A stretch of 64,000 bases of DNA. Source: Paracoccaceae bacterium. Lineage in GTDB: Bacteria; Pseudomonadota; Alphaproteobacteria; Rhodobacterales; Rhodobacteraceae. Where the stretch lies: positions 1-64,000 of the forward strand of contig CANHLE010000007.1 of assembly GCA_947461435.1 (NCBI GenBank), read 5' to 3'. The notes below the pieces were generated by a model. That model did no database searches. It saw nothing but the letters and a program-made list of their open reading frames with translations, and was not told the origin of the DNA. The position numbers were made by a program, and so were the translations under genes. Shown piece after piece: positions 59,877 through 64,000 of this stretch (within the stretch, counting starts at the first letter, position 1; every line of letters begins with the position of its first letter).

Positions 59877-61024
59877 GCGGCCAGACCCTTGAGCAGATCA
59901 GCGCCGAGCGCCGAGATTGACCAATTTGGGTTCAGAAGAACAAGATCGGAAAAATCGCGCAGGATGGGGCGGGCCAGATCGGGGCGGCCGATCAGAGTGG
60001 CCGGAGTGGTGACGGCCATGGAAAGGGCCGTTTTTGGGGCAATTCCCAGAACGTTGATCAACCGGGCCAGACCTTCGGCCATGGTCACATGCGCCCCGGC
60101 GAGCGAGCCCGCCGCATTTACCAGACGCCCACCCACCAGACGGATCTGTTCGCCATACAGCGTGAAATGATCGGACCCGCCAACGGTAGACATGGAATCA
60201 GACACCAGAAACATCCGGTCCGGAACTGGGCGCGCGCGGATGGCAAGCGCCACCATGTCATCTGCAACATGATATCCGTCGCAAATGATGCCAGCATAGG
60301 CGGAGGAATTTATGCAGGCCCCGGTGACGCCGGGTTCGCGGTTTTGCATGGGCGACATGGCGTTGAACAGATGCGTAAAGCACGAAGCGCCCTCCGCGAG
60401 GGCGGCTTTTGTCGCCTCGGCCGTGGTGTCGGAATGGCCGATTGATACAACCGCCCCCGTTGCCACAAGCGCCGCGATCTGCCCTTTGGCCATCGCTTCG
60501 GGGGCGACGGTGATCTTTACAAAGATCCCGGCCGCGCGGAGCCGTTCGACATGGCCCATGGTGGCGGATTCGAAAGGCCGAATGAAGCGGGCCGAATGGG
60601 TTCCCCGCCTTGGCACGCTCAGGTGCGGACCTTCGATATGCAGGCCCAAAATCCCCGGAAGTCCCTTGGCTGACAGCGCCGCGCCGACAGCGGCCGCCAG
60701 AACCTCTGGCGCATCGGTGATGACGGTGGGAAGAATGGCCACGGTGCCAAAACGGCGGTGGGCGGCGGCCATGGTGATCATGGTCGGCACGGTTGGGGAG
60801 GCGTTCAGCAAGGCATCACCGCCACCGTTGACCTGAAGATCCACAAAGCCCGCGGTCAGGGTGCCGGACAAGACGTGGCGCGGCGCGCCGGACGGCAGAT
60901 CTGCAACGGGCAAAAGCGCAGTGGTTCGGCCTTGTTGAACACCAAGCGCCATGTGCGGGCGCAGGTTGGCGCCGTCAAACACGTGATCGGGGCAAAGCCA
61001 CAGGATAGGGGTTCGGTCGGACAT
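59873..61024 (-). CDS. nagA: N-acetylglucosamine-6-phosphate deacetylase
   Basis: NagA converts GlcNAc-6-phosphate to glucosamine-6-phosphate. The 383-aa amidohydrolase has the substrate and metal motifs GFVDLQVNGGGD, GLHIEGPHLS, SIGHSDTTAEATKAAL, THLFNAMSPMQNREPGVTG and the catalytic aspartate in FLVSDSMSTVG. The ATG at 61024 shares one base with the kinase stop (TGATG). It is the last gene of the amino-sugar operon. Confidence 0.94.
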   Translation of the reverse strand: MSDRTPILWLCPDHVFDGANLRPHMALGVQQGRTTALLPVADLPSGAPRHVLSGTLTAGFVDLQVNGGGDALLNASPTVPTMITMAAAHRRFGTVAILPTVITDAPEVLAAAVGAALSAKGLPGILGLHIEGPHLSVPRRGTHSARFIRPFESATMGHVERLRAAGIFVKITVAPEAMAKGQIAALVATGAVVSIGHSDTTAEATKAALAEGASCFTHLFNAMSPMQNREPGVTGACINSSAYAGIICDGYHVADDMVALAIRARPVPDRMFLVSDSMSTVGGSDHFTLYGEQIRLVGGRLVNAAGSLAGAHVTMAEGLARLINVLGIAPKTALSMAVTTPATLIGRPDLARPILRDFSDLVLLNPNWSISALGADLLKGLAA

Positions 61025-61959
61025 CAAAAACCTCCGCTTGCGGAAGGGACAGAGGCGTGTCTTTCCTGCCATGCCGCAAAGGCCGCGCCGCGCGCGCCGC
61101 TTGCGTCACCGCCCTGGGCCAATCGCAAATCAGGAATGCGAAAGCCGGCAAAGACGGCGCGGCGTAGCGCGGCTGTCAGATCTTCGATCAGGCCCGGCGC
61201 CTTTGACAGGCCGCCCCCCAGCACAATGACTTGCGGATCGATGGTAAAGCAGAGCGTGACCAAAAGTTCTGCCGCAAGGTCCAGCCAGATCGCCCAGACG
61301 CGGGCAAGGTCTGGGTCGGTTTTGCGGGCATTGGTGATCTCTTCGGCAGACAGCGTGCGGCCCGTGACATGCGCCGCGATCCGGGACAGGCCGGGGCCAG
61401 CCAAGAGGGTTTCCGTGCAGCCAAGACGCCCACAACCGCAGGCGACCACCGGCAAGCCGTGGGTGAAGACCGGGCCCGCGGCGGCCGGAAAATGGCCAAA
61501 TTCACCGCCGACCCTGGCGTGACCGGTGACAAGATGCCCGCCCATCACAACACCGCCCGCCAATCCGGTTCCCAAGATCAGGCCAAGGGCCGGGCTTGCC
61601 CCGATGGCGGCGCCAAAGGTGGCCTCGGACAGAACAAAGGCACGGCAATCGTTGATATACGTCACGAGATGGCCCGAAGCCGCCTGAATGTCGACAGGAA
61701 ATGGATGGCCCGATGCCGGCAAGTTGGCCGTCAGAGCAAGGCCCGTGTCGGGGTTTATCAATCCGGCTGCTGAGATTCCGATGGGCAGATCATGGGTAGA
61801 CTGTGCGGTGATCCAGGCAATTTGGTCCGCCATGGCGGCCACCAGCCCCGCGTAATCTTTGGGCGTGTCAATGCGGCGGTGGGCGTGTTGCCCCCAATTG
61901 CCATCAAAGATCTGCGCTTCGATCTTGGTGCCGCCCAGATCTATGCCGGCGGCGATCAT
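61024..61959 (-). CDS. ROK family sugar kinase, probable N-acetylglucosamine kinase
   Basis: This 311-aa ROK protein has the ATP site AAGIDLGGTKIEAQIFDG, DCRAFVLSEATFGAAIG, the glycine-rich GLILGTGLAGGVVMGG and the zinc motif CGCGRLGCTETLLAG. The position between SIS-domain and nagA genes suggests it phosphorylates N-acetylglucosamine or a related hexosamine. It overlaps the upstream SIS gene by four bases. Confidence 0.88.
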   Translation of the reverse strand: MIAAGIDLGGTKIEAQIFDGNWGQHAHRRIDTPKDYAGLVAAMADQIAWITAQSTHDLPIGISAAGLINPDTGLALTANLPASGHPFPVDIQAASGHLVTYINDCRAFVLSEATFGAAIGASPALGLILGTGLAGGVVMGGHLVTGHARVGGEFGHFPAAAGPVFTHGLPVVACGCGRLGCTETLLAGPGLSRIAAHVTGRTLSAEEITNARKTDPDLARVWAIWLDLAAELLVTLCFTIDPQVIVLGGGLSKAPGLIEDLTAALRRAVFAGFRIPDLRLAQGGDASGARGAAFAAWQERHASVPSASGGF

Positions 61960-63017
61960 ACGGGCACCACGGGGTGAAGTTTGACGCCGGACACAACCCT
62001 TGACAGCGTGCCTTGGCCCGCAAAGGGATCATCGACAGCCAAGCCCAGCGCATCTGACCACACCACAGCCAAAACCTGCGCGAGAGCGACGTAAAGCGGC
62101 ACCGACCACAGATCGCCGAAGGGCTGGGGGACGGGGACGGCGGTGACGACAGACTGCGGGAATTGTTGGCGCAATTCGGCAGTCAGGTCATCATCATAGA
62201 CGCGGGTATGGGCGGCAGATGAGGGAAACACCCAGATGGCCGTACCGGGCTGGACAAAACTTTTGGGGCCATGGCGAAAACCCAGACTGCTGTCCCATAG
62301 GGCGGGGATCTGGCCTGCCGAAAGTTCCATCACTTTAAGCGCGGATTCGCGGGCGGCGAAGGCCAGAGGGCCTGAACCGACAAAGACAGCGCGGGCCGGA
62401 TGTGGCATGGTCAAGGCAGCGGCATGAAAGCTGGGAAGCAGGGTTTCCAGTTCGGTGGAAAGTGTCACCAATCGGCCCAAAATGGCCTTTGGCGGACAGC
62501 CCGTATCAAAAAGCGCAAGCGCTGTCAGCAACATGGTTGAGAAGCTGGACGTCATCGCAAAGCCAACGTCGTGGGTGGCATTGGGCAAAAGAATGACCTT
62601 GGCCTTGGAATCGCCGGCCAAAGCCGAGGCTGCGTTACAAGTGATATTCAGGCGCGGCCAATCGTGCGCCAAAGAGTCCAGCGCGGCAAGGGTGCCAAGG
62701 GATTCGGCCGAATTGCCCGAGCGCCCGAAACTGACGATCAATTTCGGCGCGCCGCGCAGATGGGCATGGGGGCGCGCCACAAGATCTGTGGTGGCGACAG
62801 CGCGCAGGCGAGGTCCGGGAAATCCTTCAAGGCCAGCGGCGAGAATATCCCCAATAAAGGCCGAACTGCCCGCGCCGCAAAACCAAACCTCCGCCACATC
62901 AAGAGAGGCTATCCAAGCCCGAATGCCCGAAACATCCAGACTTTCCCCCCAAGCCCGCCAGATCGCGGGCTGCGCGTGAATTTCGCGCCATGTCGCGAAG
63001 GTTGAAAGTTCGGTCAT
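61956..63017 (-). CDS. agaS: SIS-domain sugar-phosphate protein, AgaS-like
   Basis: The 353-aa protein has two SIS domains (VWFCGAGSSAFIGDILAAGL, LIVSFGRSGNSAESLGTLAA; AVFVGSGPLAFAARESALKV, LWDSSLGFRHGPKSFVQPGT). The layout fits AgaS, a galactosamine-6-phosphate deaminase/isomerase, so the operon may also handle GalNAc. It overlaps its neighbours by four bases on each side. AgaS and NagB-II-like proteins are hard to separate by eye, hence the moderate confidence in the symbol. Confidence 0.72.
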   Translation of the reverse strand: MTELSTFATWREIHAQPAIWRAWGESLDVSGIRAWIASLDVAEVWFCGAGSSAFIGDILAAGLEGFPGPRLRAVATTDLVARPHAHLRGAPKLIVSFGRSGNSAESLGTLAALDSLAHDWPRLNITCNAASALAGDSKAKVILLPNATHDVGFAMTSSFSTMLLTALALFDTGCPPKAILGRLVTLSTELETLLPSFHAAALTMPHPARAVFVGSGPLAFAARESALKVMELSAGQIPALWDSSLGFRHGPKSFVQPGTAIWVFPSSAAHTRVYDDDLTAELRQQFPQSVVTAVPVPQPFGDLWSVPLYVALAQVLAVVWSDALGLAVDDPFAGQGTLSRVVSGVKLHPVVPV

Positions 63018-63988
63018 GTGGTTTGGGTCACTTTGGACAAGGTTTCAGGATGATCGGGGTCATGGCCCAAGGATAGGGCGGTCTGCAAGGCCAATGGGTA
63101 ACATAGGTAAAGTAATGCGGCGGCCGCGGCCGCGGGTGTCAGGCCAGTGGTACCAGCATCGGAAGGGCGAATCCGAAAGACTGTGCCGCCCGCACCTCGA
63201 AAGCGGGCCTCTGCGGTGTTCAGGCTGTCTTGGACCTCGGGCTGTTCGGTGTCGAGGATCAAGATCAGCAAGGGGTTTGTCACCAGTTGCAGCGGGCCGT
63301 GCAACACCTCGGACGAGGAATAGGCTTCGGCGTGCAGGGCGCAGCATTCCTTTAGCTTGAGGGCCAGTTCTTGTGCCGCGCCATACCCTGTATCGCGGCC
63401 GATCACATAGACGTGGGACGCGCGCAACAGGGCCGACAGAAGGGCAGTGGTCTGGGGCAGGGTTTTGCCCGCCATCGCCGCGATTTGCGCGGCCGAAATG
63501 GCGGCGCGGGGGGCATAATCAGGCACCAATCGGCCCAAAAGGGCCATTCCCGCGGCGATGGAGCCGATAACGGATTTGGTGGCTGGCACGGCAAGTTCAG
63601 GACCTGCGCCCAGCGGAATCACCGCGTCAGCCGCAGCCTCGATGGGGGAGTGGGGGGCGTTTACCAGGGCAAGCACCCGGGCGCCTGCGGCTTTGGCGCC
63701 CCTGGCCGAACGCACCAAATCCTGACTGGCACCCGATTGCGAGACAACGAGCACTCCGCAATCGGCCAAGCGCACACCGGCCCCAACCGAAAAGACCGAA
63801 GGGGGCAGCGACGTCATTGGCAGGCCGGTTTCGCGCATCACCTCATAGGACAAGATGTTGGCGGCGGCGTCAGACGACCCGCGCGCAATAGTGTAGAAAG
63901 TGCGCAGACCCGACAGGTCTGGAAGAGTGACGGTTTGCGTGGCCGAACGGGCGAAAACACCGGGCGCCTCGGCGATTTCGCGTCGCAT
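63014..63988 (-). CDS. SIS-domain glucosamine-6-phosphate deaminase, NagB-II type
   Basis: The visible 324 aa start MRREIAEAPGVFAR and contain TFYTIARGSSDAAANILSYE-like and VLVVSQSGASQDLVRSARGA blocks, ATKSVIGSIAAGMALLGRL and CALHAEAYSSSEVLHGPLQL, the two-SIS layout of NagB-II/GlmS-like deaminases. It would convert glucosamine-6-phosphate to fructose-6-phosphate and ammonia. The frame stays open to the window edge (AGHH before the methionine), and relatives often begin a few residues earlier, so the true start may lie outside. Confidence 0.8.
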   Translation of the reverse strand: MRREIAEAPGVFARSATQTVTLPDLSGLRTFYTIARGSSDAAANILSYEVMRETGLPMTSLPPSVFSVGAGVRLADCGVLVVSQSGASQDLVRSARGAKAAGARVLALVNAPHSPIEAAADAVIPLGAGPELAVPATKSVIGSIAAGMALLGRLVPDYAPRAAISAAQIAAMAGKTLPQTTALLSALLRASHVYVIGRDTGYGAAQELALKLKECCALHAEAYSSSEVLHGPLQLVTNPLLILILDTEQPEVQDSLNTAEARFRGAGGTVFRIRPSDAGTTGLTPAAAAAALLYLCYPLALQTALSLGHDPDHPETLSKVTQTT

Positions 63989-64000
63989 ATGGTGTCCGGC

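Overview
The window is GC-rich and densely coded, with many 4-base ATGA start/stop overlaps. Its gene content (hemE-secB-fxsA block, ureDABCEFG, urtABCDE, trimethylamine monooxygenase, heme-type dimethylamine monooxygenase, orphan RepB) points to an alphaproteobacterium of the Rhodobacteraceae (Rhodobacter/Roseobacter type). Species assignment is not attempted.

Layout. (1) 1-3.1 kb: hemE, an orphan RepB/ParB-like gene, secB and fxsA. hemE is a known neighbour of the chromosomal origin in several alphaproteobacteria, so oriC may lie just left of the window. (2) 3.1-14.7 kb: a urea module made of two divergent operons, ureD-A-(58-aa membrane peptide)-B-C-E-F-G on the minus strand and the urea ABC importer urtABCDE on the plus strand. 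(3) 14.8-18.3 kb: an A/T-richer RTX gene beside tRNA-Lys, then dapF and mtaB. (4) 18.4-32.2 kb: a sugar region with GH127, GH51 and GH2 enzymes, an aldose epimerase, a complete family-1 ABC importer, an ArsR-like regulator and a LacI regulator. It looks like uptake and intracellular breakdown of arabinose-containing oligosaccharides. (5) 32.5-32.8 kb: tRNA-Arg(CCT) interrupted by a 247-nt group I intron. (6) 32.8-59.9 kb: a nearly contiguous methylated-amine region. Tmm, Tdm, DmmDABC, GmaS, MgsABC and MgdABCD would take trimethylamine through TMAO, dimethylamine, monomethylamine, gamma-glutamylmethylamide and N-methylglutamate to glutamate plus C1-folate. Two APC permeases, an EamA exporter, an XRE-cupin regulator and two GlxA/AraC regulators accompany it. 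(7) 59.9-64 kb: an amino-sugar operon (NagB-II-like SIS protein, AgaS-like SIS protein, ROK kinase, NagA).

The urea and methylamine modules both supply ammonium; the methylamine module also feeds C1 units to folate. The sugar and amino-sugar modules supply carbon.

The least explained elements are: three small membrane proteins translated immediately ahead of an ethanolamine-permease-like APC carrier next to mgsABC-gmaS; a one-helix HupE/UreJ-like peptide inside the urease operon; two sets of recurring promoter motifs (arabinose genes and amine genes); a 72-bp tandem repeat containing terminator-like palindromes; and an orphan terminator hairpin that may end a small RNA upstream of the split tRNA-Arg.
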